Shown in pieces: positions 1 through 12,550 of a DNA stretch of 64,000 nt (position 1 is the first letter of the stretch; each line of letters starts with the position of its first letter). The position numbers and the translations under genes were made by a program. The notes below the pieces were generated by a model, which made no database searches, had not been told where the DNA came from, and saw only the letters and a list, made by a program, of their open reading frames with translations. Source of the stretch: Proteles cristata cristata (lineage: Eukaryota; Chordata; Mammalia; Carnivora; Hyaenidae). The DNA is taken from the NCBI GenBank assembly GCA_017311185.1, contig JAESUZ010003884.1, positions 289,001-353,000 on the forward strand. Direction: 5' to 3'.

Positions 1-424
1 AGATGTAACTCTGCTTTTGAAGGAAAAATGGTTTCAATCTTTGACATCCTACTTTTTCCCCACCATGTGGGTTGTAACTTTCGGATGGGTGAGGTGATTT
101 AGGTGTCTCCATACCAGGGGCATGGGCATATAATGGGCACATTCGTAAATTCTTGCTAGTTGATCAACACTCCCTATATCTATGCGGGGAATAGTGCTAA
201 TACCTGGAGGCCACCATCTAATCTACACGTTCTGCCTTTTCCTCTAGACTCCTTGGGCACTCGCCAGTTCTAAATGTTGTAAAATTTCCTGACAAATAGT
301 CTACAAGTGTGGACATTAGGAGATGCTGGAAGCCCCTGGAAATAAAATCTAAGGCGTAGCTATACCATAATAATGCATTGAAGCATTACCCAGCTCCTCT
401 CTTCCTGGTGTTTTATGTCTGTAT
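1..424. other. Unassigned non-coding sequence
   Basis: No repeat family, gene or motif cluster was recognised here. The sequence is of average composition and ends where an LTR-like segment begins. Confidence 0.5.
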
Positions 425-860
425 CAGTTTTCTACCACCTCATGACACACTATTTCACAACTTAGTGGTTTAATACAAGTAGTATTTTATTTGCTTACGA
501 TTTTGTGGATCAGCAGTGTGGGCTGAGCTCAGTGGTGGGCTTTCGGCTGGGCTTGCCTGGAGTTGCTCATGTGTCTTCAGTAATTTGGTGGCTCAGCTGG
601 GCTGAATGGGCCATGACATGTCAGAGTGGTGTGCTGGCCACCCTCTGCTCATGTGTACTCACCTTCAGGAAGGCCAGCCAGGCTTCACCTGGAATGGTAC
701 TGGATTCCAAAAGAATGAAAGAGAAAGCAACAAGGTCTTTCCAGGTCTAGTCTCGAGGTCACACAATATCACTTTCTCTGCATTCTGAAGGTCAAAGATA
801 AAAGACAGGGTCAGCCCAGACTCAAGGGATAAAGGAAATAGAGGTTACCTCTTTATGGGA
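425..860 (-). mobile_element. MaLR/ERVL-like solitary LTR remnant
   Basis: The left part reads like the reverse complement of a mammalian MaLR-type LTR 3' end: a stretch about failing to amplify through 'cacaacttagtggtttaatac', then a purine-poor body and a 'ggtcacacaatatcacttt' segment typical of these LTRs. No internal retroviral genes flank it, so it would be a solitary LTR. It is heavily diverged. Subfamily is not assigned, and the right boundary is approximate. Confidence 0.5.
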
Positions 861-1944
861 AGAGCAGCAAAGTCACATTGAAGGGGGCAGAGGAAAAGGA
901 TAGAAAGGATTACTGAAGCCGTTTTCACAAAAAATATCCAGATAGGACACTTTTCCTCTATCCCACCCCCCAATCCCCACACTCGTGACCACATACATGC
1001 AAGAAGTTAGGTTTTCTCTGCTCCAAAAGATGCTGCAGCCAAGGAGGGATGGAAATGGAAAGCAGAGAAAAAAGTGAATCCTTTCCAGGTTTTATATTCT
1101 GAAGGACTAAGCCTAAGAGTTAAGGGGACAAGGCAGAGATAGAGGCTGAGAGGAAACATCCTGAGCAGTTTCCCTAGGAACTAGGTGGAGATTATTTGGG
1201 CTGGGTCTGGGCATCAGGGTCAGGGTCAGGGAGGATGTACAAGGGGGAATCCAGATAACTGTGGGAGGGACCTGAAGCAGACTTATAGAGATAGTTATGC
1301 CCCAATGTCATGGGGGAAACCAAACAAATCCTGTAGTGTGAAGCAGATCTCAGGCAAAGAGCCAGAGTTGAAGGGAAAATGGAGACCCACATGAAACAGT
1401 GACAAAGACCAGAAGGGAGGTCGTGTCTCAAAGGGTAATGGCATGGACAGAAAATAGAGAGGATCAGATGCCAGTCTTCCCTCTCTCCCCCATTCTATGT
1501 GGTCAGTACTGTGAAACTCTGACTCAACCCCCAGAACTTTTCCTGGGGGAAGAGGAAGAGCCAAGCTATTTGAGATTCCACTCCCACTACTTTGGTGGGA
1601 TAGGGACTTGACATCTGTATATTTTGGTTAATTCCATGATCAAATCTCTTGAAGCTCTACTATTGAAAGTTTTCTCCAACATGAAGCCAGTGGGGCTCTG
1701 GATAAATATCACCAGGGAGAGCTCTCTTTTTTTTTTTTTTTTTTTTGTGGTGGTGTTGGGGAAACTCTTTGTCTTAGAGGACATGGGAACGTGGGGTGTG
1801 TTTATTCTTTGCATTTAATAGAAGGCAGACAAGATTGTCCCAGAGGCCACACATGAATCTGCCCCACACATGATGATGAGGTGAAGAGTGTTTATGTTCT
1901 GACATTTTGGTCTATCAGTTCAGGTTGAAAATGTTTTCTCCATG
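861..1944. other. Unassigned non-coding sequence with a T20 tract
   Basis: No gene or recognisable interspersed repeat was seen. It contains three CAGGGT-like units near 1213-1231 and an uninterrupted run of 20 T at 1727-1746, which could be a reversed retroposon A-tail, but no element body is recognisable beside it. The short frames here lack any domain. Confidence 0.5.
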
Positions 1945-2060
1945 TGCACATTCTTCAATTGAATAGTATTTTGAACACCTATTATGTGCCAGGTGCTGTG
2001 GATGCCACAGACTTAGTCCTTGTCCTCTTGGAGCTTAGAAGGTCCAAGAAGAGGTTCTCA
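1945..2060 (-). mobile_element. LINE2 3'-end fragment
   Basis: The run 'acctattatgtgccaggtgctgtggatgcc' followed by 'gtcctcttggagctta' is the reverse complement of the LINE2 3' end. LINE2 predates the placental radiation, so this is an old fossil and its frame is not coding. Confidence 0.6.
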
Positions 2061-3535
2061 TTGGGATATTCTAGTTTCCATTATAAGACACAACTATATA
2101 GTCTAAATGGGTCTGAGCAACTCCTGGGAAGAATGCACCATGGAAGTATCAGAACCAACTTGACATTAACCTCCCCTGGGAACAAACCAGATCAAACTGA
2201 GTCACCTCTAGCAAATATTTCTTAGCTGTAGCCAAAAAAGAAAGCAAAACCAATTACCCAACTTACCATGAGTCAAACATTGTGCTGTAGGATTTATCTA
2301 TATTATACCCCTTACTTTTCCTAGATACATCTGACTGTCCAGTGCCTCCCAACTCTGTGCCCCATCTACAAGGGTCCTCTTAGACATTAGTGAATCTAGT
2401 GGCCATTACCTCTCTTTCATCTTAAAATAAACAACATTTTGTCAGTTGTGCTAGCTTTCATTCAAACCCATATTATCTTCTAGGAGTGGTAAACGATGAT
2501 CTAATAAATTAAGGCAATGTGACAATGGGTAATGATGACCCAATGATGAAAACAAGTATGTTCTTATACTATGTCGGAAATTAAGCCATGGATACCATTG
2601 AGTAAGCTAAGAAGCAGGAATAACACAGAGCTTTGGGAATTCAGTATCAATTCATCAGTATCTTTTTTCCTGATTCCTGTTCAACCCTACTTTAAGCATA
2701 AGGAGAACTTACTTATAAGTTTCCTTTCTTCTTTTAACTTTCAGAGAAACCAGACAGTCAGCTGGAGAGAAAAGAAGCACTGACATTTGTGAATGAGCCC
2801 ACAGCCCTCTCTCATTGGTCATTTCTCCTCTGAGTGTCCGCCGAGAGATCCACACATACAGTTCTAGGGGCAAAAATATTTTCTCTGATAATGAACAATC
2901 TGTAGTTATATCCTGGATAAACCCAGCCAAGCTCAATGATTTGGTAGATGTCAGATAAGGACTTGGGAGGCACTTCAGAATTTCATGGGGATTTAAAATA
3001 TCCCAGTTCTAGCGAAAACCAACCAACCAACCAACCAACCATAAAAATAAATAAGTAAATAAATCCATTAATCTTTTTGCTTGTCATCAGAAAAGCAACC
3101 TTTGAGAGTTTACACTATTTTGATTTTCAAATAGCAAATCAAGAAGAGAAGTCTTCCATAGTGCTGGTTTAAAGATTTTTGTGCTGTTAACCTCAGGGAA
3201 GATACTTGGAGGGAAAGCTTTCTGCCACGGACATTCCTTTGACTATTATTGTTTTTGGCATTGAATAAATAAATGTAGTAGAGGGCTAACTCTGAGGTTG
3301 GCAATGAGAAAGCAATGTGCTTATGAGGTTTTGGTTCCTCCTGAAATATTCTTAAATACCTGATGAAATCTCGACAACATTTGTATATTTCCAGGACATT
3401 AAACACCTTGAAAAATTGATCAGCCAAACTGTCCTATTTGCTTGTCATTTGAAGGAATCTGTTCTGAAAACAATCAGGCTTGGGTCTGTTGATGGCATAA
3501 GTGGCCAGGATCAAAGCTTTTGCTGAGTCCTAGGT
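2061..3535. other. Unassigned sequence with an AACC microsatellite
   Basis: This is mostly unique sequence. A pure (AACC)6 array lies at 3017-3040 and is followed by an AAAT-rich stretch to about 3065. No exon-like or repeat-derived signal was recognised in the remainder. Confidence 0.5.
3017..3040. repeat. (AACC)n microsatellite
   Basis: Six perfect AACC units are followed by AAAT/AAGT-like units. The array is short and likely length-variable between individuals. Confidence 0.9.
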
Positions 3536-3768
3536 GGCATGGGGCTCTGGAATTACACACTCATGGGTTCTAATTCCAAATCCACCTCTTTCTGGCTGCG
3601 TGACCTAGGACAGATCATGTGTCCTGTGTGATCTATTTTCTTTGTGTGGAAAATGAGAACAATAATGGTGTTTACCTAACAGGTTTATTGTGGGGATCAA
3701 AATGACTTCAATGGCACTTGGCACTGCATGGTACACACACTAAGCACCTAATAAATGATATATATTAC
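3536..3768 (+). mobile_element. MIR SINE
   Basis: The order of segments matches a forward MIR: 'ggggctctggaatta', then 'gctgcgtgacctaggacag', 'gaaaatgagaacaataatgg' and the tail 'taagcacctaataaatga'. MIRs are tRNA-derived SINEs mobilised by LINE2 and inactive since early mammalian history. Divergence is high, as expected. Confidence 0.85.
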
Positions 3769-4518
3769 AATGATACCTGTGAGCTGCTGGGCTCCATTAA
3801 GCAGAGGCTGTGTTGGCATAATCAGGGATCCTTCTCTGTGTGGAGGAGGGGGTATATGGGTAGAAGCTCAGCAAGGAAGTGAATTAATGTAGGTGGGAAA
3901 AAATAATAACTCTGCGAACTCCCACCCCAAATTTCCAATTACGAATGTACACAACAAAACACAATGTACTAAGGGTACCTGTAATGTTTCCACCAACAGA
4001 AATCCCTGGTATTTTCATATTACAGTTGTCATGGAGATCCTGAAATAGTATTTACATACAACAGTGTTTCAAAATTATATTAGTTATTAGATTTGCCAGT
4101 AGATCTTGTTTGTTAATGTCACTGGTCCACATGTTATGAGTGGGCAGGCTTACTCTGGTAAAGGGCAGAAGAGAAAAGTAATCTTCCTTTTATGAACATC
4201 TGTGACTTCAAGTTAGGACTGGCCAGCCTCTCTCTCTCTCTGCTCCTTTCCTCTGTTGACCACCTTAGTTTCAAGAGGAAAACAGGAACAAGAGCTTTAA
4301 TTTGGTTTTCTCACTTGAGCAACATTATCCACATAGCTTTGGAACTATGTGGAAGAGTTGAAGCAGAGCCTATAATCCCAACCAGCTACTGTTCCTTATA
4401 TTTAAGGTGTTTTGAACAGGATCTCCAGAGGGAAAGAGAAGTGGATAGTATATCCTATTCCAAACTGCTGTAGCAAACCCCTATAAATACCCTTGCTAGA
4501 TAATCCCTCTACTAAGAT
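3769..4518. other. Unassigned non-coding sequence
   Basis: No repeat or gene was recognised. It contains a short CT-rich run near 4213-4240. It is flanked by two opposed MIR copies. Confidence 0.5.
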
Positions 4519-4765
4519 AGTGATATTTAATGAGCACTTACTATTTCCCAGGGTGTGCACTAAGTTCTCTACATATATTATCCCATCTAATTCACATAAT
4601 CATCTTACATATGGCTGTTATTACCCCGATTGTTCAGTCGAGAGAATTGAGGTTTAGAGGGGTTTGATAATTTACCCAAGATCACTCAGCTAGTAAGTGG
4701 AAAAGTGGGATTCAGACACAGGCTCCTCTGACTCGTAAGTTTTGTATTGCTTCTGCTACTTTCCA
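4519..4765 (-). mobile_element. MIR SINE (near full length)
   Basis: The reverse-complement MIR order is clear: 'tgatatttaatgagcacttac', 'tatattatcccatctaattc', 'aattgaggtttagagg', 'atcactcagctagtaagtgg', then 'gggattcagacacaggctcc'. It is one of the better preserved MIR copies in the window. Confidence 0.9.
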
Positions 4766-5265
4766 CAGAGTCAAATAGAAAAGGCTGATTTTACTTTCTT
4801 GTTTCATTTCTTAATGAGAAATCTGCTACTTTTATCATAATACACCATGGACAAGAAAACTCCCCACCTCTACAAAAATGACAGGGAAGATATTTCTTCT
4901 AGATGGTTTCCTTTGTGTGAGGACATGACTTTTTTCGAGGCCAAAGAAAAAGGTTTTTTGGCTTTAATAATGACATACTTGGGATTGTTTAAAAAATACC
5001 TGCCCTTTCAGAGAGGACTGAATTTTTTTCTTGCTGATGAATGAACGTTGGCATAAGCTCTTTGCTGGAAACCATTCTGAGATGCTAGGAACTTTTCACT
5101 AACTGAGAGCCTGTTTTGGGCTTTTCTTTTATTGGCACCCATCATGCAAACGGCCCCAACATTCATCCAATTGGATGAGCCAGCAATCTGGGAGCCTCCC
5201 TCTCTCTCAGCAATCTTGGTCAGTTCATTACCAAAGTCTCATTGATTTTAATCTCCTGAGTAGAT
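4766..5265. other. Unassigned non-coding sequence
   Basis: A 65-codon frame at 4847-5044 has no recognisable domain and no neighbouring exon signals. No repeat was recognised. Confidence 0.5.
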
Positions 5266-6085
5266 CTCAGAGAAGTCACTACCTCTCACCTGTGCTCCCA
5301 TCACCATTGCAAAACTGTCATGATCTCTTGCCTGGACTCTGCACCAGACCCCCACCTATTCCTTCCTACTGCCCTAGGGCTGTGCTTCTTTCCCATCTTT
5401 TCTCCATATGAAGTCAGTGTTTTGTTGTTAATTGTTTTTTCTTCCAGATCTTTCCATGATTTCCCTTTGTTCTTAGGATGCCATCAAATTTCCTTTACAT
5501 GGCCTATGAAGCTCTTAACTCTTTGACCCTAAAGACCTTGCCTCACTTCACTCCATGCTCCCCCTTACCTTCTCTTTGTCGGTCACACCTACCTTCCTTA
5601 CCATTCAGGATATATAGGATATGTTGAGCTGTAGCAACAAACAGACCCCAAATGTCAGCCTCCTGAAAGCACACAGGCTCATTTACTGCTCAAGCGGTGT
5701 GTCCAGTATCTATGTGCAATGGCCAGGGGTGTGCTGATCAGGAGAAGAAAGCATGGCAAATTATATATTTGTTCTTGGGGCTTCTGCCACGGAATGGCGT
5801 GCACTTTTATGCTTACATCCCACTGGCAAGAATGAGTCATGTGTCCATGCCTCCCTGTAAGGGGGCAGAGAGACACAATGCCAGCCTGTTCCCAGGATGA
5901 TAGTCCTAATCAACAACAGGACATTCTGCTTGCTTCCTTCCTCCACAGGCCTTTGAACATGCATGGCCCAGCTTCTTAGAATATCTTTTCCTCCATTGTA
6001 GGGGGTAGCTCCTGTTTATGCTTCAGATCTATGCTAAACTTTGAGAAATCTTTCCTAACTGGATCAAATATCCTCATGATAGGCT
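5266..6085 (+). mobile_element. LINE2 fragment split by an LTR
   Basis: The left part (5266-5600) contains LINE2 3' landmarks such as 'gatctcttgcctggact', 'catggcctatgaagctc' and 'cctcacttcactccatgctc'. The right part (about 5925-6085) resumes the same element in order with 'acaggcctttgaacatgc', 'gaatatcttttcctcc' and 'gagaaatctttcctaac'. The intervening 5601-5924 is foreign and LTR-like. The LINE2 was therefore present before the LTR inserted. It is not coding. Confidence 0.7.
5601..5924 (-). mobile_element. MaLR-like solitary LTR inside LINE2
   Basis: The segment starts with 'gctgtagcaacaaacagaccccaaat', which resembles the reverse complement of a MaLR-type LTR end, and interrupts a LINE2 at a point where the LINE2 resumes on the far side. 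No retroviral coding region is present. Subfamily is not assigned and the boundaries are approximate. Confidence 0.5.
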
Positions 6086-6344
6086 CTTACAGTAACATAA
6101 ATATGTATGAAATTTATCATAATTGCAATTATGGAAAGATTGGAAAGAAGCCCAATCCTAGGGATATGGATAGTTGGGAGTCTAGTCCAGAGTTCAGGCA
6201 AGAGATCATGATAGCTTTGCGATGGTGATCTCAGAGATGAGAGGTAGTGATGTATCTGAGGAATTAAAATCTATCTCCTACATAAGACTAAGGTCTACAG
6301 AGGCAGTGACTATGTGGGGATTTTACTTACCAGTGTCAACAACT

Positions 6345-6575
6345 AAACAACATATATCACATGCCAAACATCATTCTGCATACTTTCTCTGAAAAACTCA
6401 TTGACAAGGACAGTAATTCTCTGAGGTAGAGTTATTGACACATTTTAAAGGTGACGAAAGGCACAGAGAGGTGAAGTAACATGTCCGAGTTTGTAGTGAG
6501 TAAGACGTGAAGCCAGGATTCAGACATAAACCTTCTGCCGCTAGATTCATCCTCTTAACCACTATAATTTATAGC
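6345..6575 (-). mobile_element. MIR SINE
   Basis: Reverse MIR landmarks are present: 'gaggtagagttattgacacattttaaag', 'gcacagagaggtgaagtaac', 'gaagccaggattcagac' and 'ctcttaaccactata'. The copy is diverged but in the correct order. Confidence 0.85.
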
Positions 6576-6597
6576 TTTTTGAACATCTAGTTTTTCC

Positions 6598-6648
6598 ATA
6601 GCACCAAAAGAAGTGCTTGGTAAATATTTGTTGAATGAATTGATGAAG
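6598..6648 (+). mobile_element. LINE2 terminal fragment
   Basis: The text 'gtgcttggtaaatatttgttgaatgaattga' matches the LINE2 3' terminus, which ends in TGAATGAA-like repeats. Only the last about 50 bases remain. Confidence 0.6.
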
Positions 6649-8237
6649 CTGTAGCCTCGTATTGCATGCAACACATTCAGGAATAGGCTAAGCTGGAGTG
6701 ATTTTTCTGAAATGTGCAAACTAGAAGGTGCCTTAGAGTTTGGCCACTTTAATCTTCTCCTACAGACTGATCCACCATCACTGAGAGTCAAGGCTGATGC
6801 AGAATCTGCATTCTGGCAGAATGATGTACCAATTCATGTCTCCCAGAGCCACACCTACCTTACTTAATCCAACAAGGTAGAAAATGGCGCCAGGGGAGAT
6901 TTCTTCCAACAGACCAATGGAGACTTTTGTGTACATGAAAAATTTGAGCACAAGGAGTAGAAGTGTATTTTACCTTCTCCCCTCAGTTCTTAAATTAGAT
7001 TTTCTAGGACAAAAAAGAATGTCAAAGGTAACAAAATCTCCACAGTTACACACACAGTTTAAATTAACAGTATGAGTCAGTGTTCAGAATAGAAATAGCA
7101 GCAAAGGCTGACATCCTGGGAACAAATGACTCAATTAACTGTATGTGCACTGCCACCAGTTAAAATTTCCTTGATGATTTATAATCAGAAACCCACGGGA
7201 GTTAAATCTCAAAGGGACTGCGGCAAAAGTTGTGTCTAGTTACCAGAGCGGTTGCTTCATTGGAGTGGGCTGGGGGTACATCCTGGGACTCTGTGGCCTC
7301 CTACCCCTTGTTGAATTCTAGATGCCTGTTACCCACATCCCAGATGTGTGGTGTGCCTCCTGGACAGGGAAACTGCCGACCACCATCTCCATAATTCTCT
7401 CTACTGGAATCCAGGTCCTTAGAAAGCAAACCCAATTTCCCCCACTCTCCGAGAAGGGAGAAGGTATAGAATAGGTTTGGGCCAAGCAGAAGTGCTCCTG
7501 GGGAAAGGCTGGATGGGGTGGATATGGCATATGCAAGGAGAGTACCTTTGATATGAGATTTACTCATTTTCTCCTCAAGGGGAGAAGGGCAGGGATAGCT
7601 AGCACATTCGAGGCCCTTTGAGTCCCGAAAATTAAGCATAGGAGGAGGGAGAGTTGTGCCTTAATTTAAGGGATCATCCTTCACTGCACATGGGAATCGC
7701 CCTGACCAAAGCCTGGTGAGTGCAGGTGCTAAGAGGAAATCCACCCCGAGGCCCCTTGGAGATACAGCCAGAAAAGGGAAACCATGGCCAGGAGAGGCTC
7801 CCTCTCTTAAGCCGCATCATCTTGATGTTCTTTCAGTTTTCCCCCTTTGTAAGAAGGTGAGCTTCTCTGACCCAAAGGCAGCCTGGAAATCCAGTGAAGG
7901 TGCGTCATTTCTGTAGCCATAAGGAAGTGAGAGAGGGAGCATGTGGTTTGGGGCTGGAAAGCAATCGTCCGAGACTGATACCGTGTTCTCAGCCCCATTC
8001 CACAATCCGATTCTTTGTCTGATTCTTGACACCTGAATGGACCCATAGGTTAGAAAGGGTGTAAAAGCTTCTATACCTTACCTCCTATGAAGCGGAATAT
8101 TGCAGGCTTTGTTGCAGTTAACCTAGTTACCTGATCTGGAACCCAGGGCCATTGTCTCTGGACAAACCCTCCAGGAGATGTATTCTGTGTTCATCTTCAT
8201 GGCTCTCTGTGAAGTATTCATCAGCTCATCTCCCCAT
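6649..8237. other. Unassigned non-coding sequence
   Basis: About 1.6 kb without a recognised repeat or gene. A 112-codon reverse frame at 7301-7639 has no recognisable domain or supporting splice context. Several short overlapping frames near 7.8-8.0 kb look equally random. Confidence 0.5.
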
Positions 8238-8345
8238 CCCCCCATGCTCCCCACCCATATATTTGTTTATTCCTTTAATGAGTAAGCACGTGTTTTATGC
8301 ATATGTGCCAGAACCTGTGCTCTGTGTTTTAGAGGACGCAGAGAT
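8238..8345 (-). mobile_element. LINE2 3'-end fragment, weak
   Basis: The run 'tatttgtttattcctttaatgagtaagcacgtg' with 'tatgtgccagaacctgtgctctgtg' resembles the reverse LINE2 terminus. It is strongly diverged. Confidence 0.45.
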
Positions 8346-8974
8346 AAGTAACTCAGCCTGGTGGATTCAGGGTCTGTCTGCACCGGAGACTGAAAGGTCT
8401 GTCGGAGCTGATTCATCCCTCCTGGAGAAGGCATTAAATTATTCTGTCACCCACAGTGCCAGGCTGGATGACTGGATCTGAGCTGCCTTATAATCAGGCT
8501 AACCTGAAAGGAAGGGCACAATGACCCTCGAAACACCAACCACCTCCTTCTCCTATCCCCTTCCAGCAGAGGACTGCCCCATTCCCAGGATGCCTTTGAG
8601 TCTCATTCCTGCTTTGCTGTGCCCAACGTCTAGCTGGATACCTTCTGCCTTTGGAGAGATCTGGGTCTGTTGTCTCAGGAAATTGTAACAGAATGGAAGG
8701 GCAGAGAGAGACCAGCTCCACCTGAGGGTGGGTAGGGGTTGGGTGATAGGTTTCTATGGCTCAGACAACAACGGCAGCTAGCCCACAGTTAGGTGGGAAC
8801 ACAAACACACGTTCTGTCATTGTTGTGATTGGACAATGCTCATACCAATCATGATCTTCAGGTGGATCCAGAACGAGAATCTCGCACAGAAAAAGCAAGA
8901 GCATCAAGAGAGACTGCAAAATGGTGTCCTATGAAGAATTTCTCTATAGGCTTCTGGGGGTAAGCAGGGCACGG
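8346..8974. other. Unassigned non-coding sequence
   Basis: No repeat, gene or regulatory cluster was recognised in this stretch. Confidence 0.5.
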
Positions 8975-9235
8975 GGCTATCATCCTATTTTATAGACCAG
9001 GAACAGAAGCTTGAGTAATAATAACAGCTGGCATGTCCTGAGCCCTTCCTGTGAGTCTGGTCCTGTGCTAGACACTCCTCATGCCCGATCTCTTTCAACT
9101 CTTAAGACAGCCTCTAACTAGTAGTTTAAACATCAGTAAATAAGGCCCAAAGAAGAAGCCATTTTCCCCAGACACCCAAATTAGAGGGGTGAAGCACGTT
9201 TTAAACCCAAAACTTCTAGGTTCATACTTGTAAAG
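8975..9235 (-). mobile_element. MIR SINE remnants, probably two
   Basis: A short MIR core ('ctattttatagaccaggaacagaagcttgag') lies just before a second reverse MIR that begins 'acagctggcatgtcctgagccc' and continues with 'ctgtgctagacactcctc'. Both are reverse-oriented and diverged. Confidence 0.65.
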
Positions 9236-9669
9236 ACTGGGCTATATATATTATCCTAAAAGCACACTGCCACCATCACTAGGTCGGGAAGTGGAACCTG
9301 GGTTCCTGGACCTCCAGTCTAGAGTTTTTCCAATGCGTCAGTTTTCCCGTATGCTCTTTACTCTCCTGAATTCCAGCTGAGCAGAGCAGCCTCTAGAGAA
9401 GATATATGGTGGCTGCTGTTCTAAAATAGCTGTGAGGGGGGCCCTCCTCCCCCGTGTCATTCCTTGTCATCCTAGAAGGGAGCTGTTGCTGATAAAAAGT
9501 CTTAAGTCCAAGGTCTAAGAGTTTTCTAACTCACTTGAAGGTCATGACCTCAGCTAGGTTGGAATATCTGGAATAAAGAGATTCCTTTGGCCAACATAAA
9601 ACATTTAAAAACGTAGGTCTGTCCATAACCAGAAAGAATGAAACAGTAGAGGCTGGGATCCTCTGCTGC
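9236..9669. other. Unassigned non-coding sequence
   Basis: No recognised element. It lies between two reverse MIR copies. Confidence 0.45.
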
Positions 9670-9860
9670 GTGCTGAATAAGGAACAGTTACTAAACACTA
9701 ACGCCTTGCACAGTAGGTAGGCATTCTTATCTTCACCTAAAAGATAAAAAAACTGAGATCCAGAGAGGGTAACTGGGACTCCCAAGGTCACACAACTGAT
9801 GAGGCCAGATGAGCTTTGAACCCTAATCTGTGTGGCTCCCAGAGTTCAGGCATCATGAGA
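9670..9860 (-). mobile_element. MIR SINE
   Basis: Reverse MIR landmarks include 'aaaactgagatccagagagggtaac', 'cccaaggtcacacaactgatgagg' and 'tttgaaccctaatctgtgtgg'. Confidence 0.85.
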
Positions 9861-11599
9861 CACCCTCTGCTGTGTGTCTGCTGAGCCAGAGCCAGAACCG
9901 AGCCTTGACGCAGGAGTCACATTGGGAACAAGCGGTAAGAAGCAAAAGGCAGGACAGGTTGGGGACAGAATGCAAGCCAGCTCTGGGAGGCTAATGTTAA
10001 TGCATCTACTAGGGTCTCTGGTTTTTCACCTTGAAAGGGAAATACAAACTAGGAGCTGGTGGAGCACACAGCCCCCCCTCTCGGGTGGGACATGCCAGTA
10101 TATGGCGTTCCTTCTTTGTCAGCATGCTAGTTAACGGTTCGCTTTGCTCTTGAAATTTACAAGTTGGAAATTTACATTTTTTGGAATGTGTTCCTACTTA
10201 CTGATTTGAGCAGATACAAACATTTCCATATTTATAACATTTTTGCCGGTGCCGTGTGGCATCTCCAGTTCTGTTTGATTCTGCTAATTGCCAGAGTGCC
10301 CTCCCCCCGCTAGAGAATCAATACTAATAATGATGAAAGGCCTAAAAACGCATAAGCATTTTCTGTTTCCAGCTTCTATTTTACGAATAAAACATTGATG
10401 CTCTTTTTAAGTTGGCCATCACTCATCTGGCAGGTTTTGCAGACAATAACAGTTCATTAGTAATATCTGGTGGGGAAGATGTATGATGCTGTAAATATTT
10501 AAAATCAAATTTGAAAAAGAAGACAGAGATGAATGCACAGGGAGGGGGGAGGGGGACGAGCTTGGTGCTCAGGGCTATGGTTTTTACAGCAACTTCCACT
10601 TGGGCCCTGCCATTGTTTTCGCTTCCAAGTCCCCTGTGAGGGGACTCAGCAATGGGGCCTGTGCTCAGCAGCGTCCAAAATGGCAGACAATGGACTCCAT
10701 GGGTATCTTAGCCTGTGGTCCTTCTAAAAGAAGCCCTCTTCATAAGGATTTCGGGATTAATAATGTGGTGGGAAGATGATTCCAGGGAGCTTAATGAGAG
10801 AGTGACAACACATGACACGGCAGGGAAAGGCCATCGGGGGTATGTTAAAGGACGACCCTATTTATCCCTATAGATAAATAGGCACGGTCCCACTGGGAAC
10901 CCTCTTTGGTAAACCTCTCTGAAGGAACCCTTGGGGTCCGGGAAACTGAGGTCCACCCCCCACCTGCTCTTTCTCATCAGTAGAACCTTGTCCCAAAGAA
11001 AGCCCTCAGGGATCTGTAGGTGGCTGGTGGTCGGATGTGCAGCACCCCGGAGACTCAGCTGCTATAGATGCAAAGAGAGCCCAGAGTTTGTTGAGGTGGA
11101 TGGGGTAGCTGATAAGGCGAGTCCAGCTAGGGAACCTGGGGCCCCAAAGGAACAACAGGAGTGAACACAATTCCCTGGGGCACCAGGTAAAGTGACTCAG
11201 CCAGAGGAGAAATGGTCAGCGGAGAAGGCCGCCTGGAGCTGTTAAGAGGTGGCCCGGGAAAGGCTGTGGTGAGGCCCCTCTTCTATCCACTTCCTGTCAG
11301 CGTATTTGGAGACTTCTGAGCCTCGCTGAGACTGACTGGAGGATGCCCTTCCCTTCGAGACCTTCCTTTCTGTCCTTCTTCCTCAAAGCCCTGTCTCCAC
11401 AGCTGTCCCTCCCACTCTCTGTTCCTAAAACTCCTCCGAACGTGTTTTATTTCTTTGAATCCCTGCTTTCCACCAAAGACCTAATCTATATTCTGATGCT
11501 TATAACTGAGATTGAAGTAAAAATGTGTGTTTTTCAGTGAACGATCCTCAGGTTCAAGGTCTAAGCTGTCCTCCAGCTCTGATTCATATGCATCAATAA
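9861..11599. other. Unassigned sequence with a candidate regulatory block
   Basis: No repeat or gene was recognised. The sub-block 10140-10520 is AT-rich and contains homeodomain-type cores such as CTAATTGCC (about 10274) and CATTAGTAAT (about 10455). A G-rich run lies near 10541-10555. The enhancer idea is inference only, because conservation cannot be tested here. Confidence 0.35.
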
Positions 11600-11720
11600 A
11601 ACCATGAAAGTTCAGGTCGGAGAGGAAGGACCTCAGGCCCATCCAATGCAATGTCCTCACGCCACAGAGGGCACAAATCAGGGCTCAGAGATGGGAAGGG
11701 ACTTCCTTCAGCTCGAGACT
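11600..11720 (-). mobile_element. Ancient SINE-like fragment
   Basis: The run 'aaggacctcaggcccatccaatgcaatgtcctc' followed by 'gcacaaatcagggctcagagatgggaagggac' resembles an old MIR-related mammalian repeat class. The family is not assigned. Confidence 0.35.
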
Positions 11721-12473
11721 GTATGACCTTGTGACAGGCTCACTGAAGGAAGATATCACATATTCTTCAAAGGACCTCGGAACTGGGACAGAGCCTGGGA
11801 GAGATCTGCTGTGGCCCAGGGAGCCCAGGAAGTGGGGGAGCCAAGTACAGATTCCTGATCCTGACTGAACAGGACTTGAAGGCACACTTTTAGCACATCT
11901 GGCCTTGCCAGAGGGCCTGGAAAAAGCTTTAGAGTGGGTTCTAAAAACATTCCTCGTGGTCCTGGCTCTATCCTTACCCCCATTCTTGAATCTGCTTTAA
12001 AACTTGGAGCCCATGGAGTTGTCTAGTCTCTGTTGAAGTGTCCTTCATGATGAGATGTTTCCAAATGCAAGAGGCAGTTCATTCTACTTTCTGAAGTCTC
12101 TGTTATGTATCTTTCTGTGTGTGACATGAACTTGTCTGCCCGTAGCACCCCCGCACTGGCTCTGTGCTTAGAACCAAGGTCAGAAGGCAAATCTCATGAC
12201 ATCCTAACAACTCTCTAAACAGTATCAGTTCTTAATGCTCCTCACACAACCTCACCCTTGTCTCCCTCACTTTCTTCTTCACTTTGAAAATTGCCACTTG
12301 ACTTCTTAGAATCTAGGGCTCCCAGCTGGTTCTGGGACTCTGAATTGGAGGTGTGGCCAGCACAGAGTGGACAGTGCTTCATTTTGCCTTTTTTGTATAC
12401 TTGAGTATGGCCACAAGGAAGTTAATCTAACTTCTGCATATGTACTTGTGTTGATTCAGCCTAAAATAATAAT
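11721..12473. other. Unassigned non-coding sequence
   Basis: No repeat or gene was recognised up to the TA/CA microsatellite. Confidence 0.5.
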
Positions 12474-12500
12474 TATATGTATAGATATGTAATATATATG

Positions 12501-12550
<50 letters not shown>

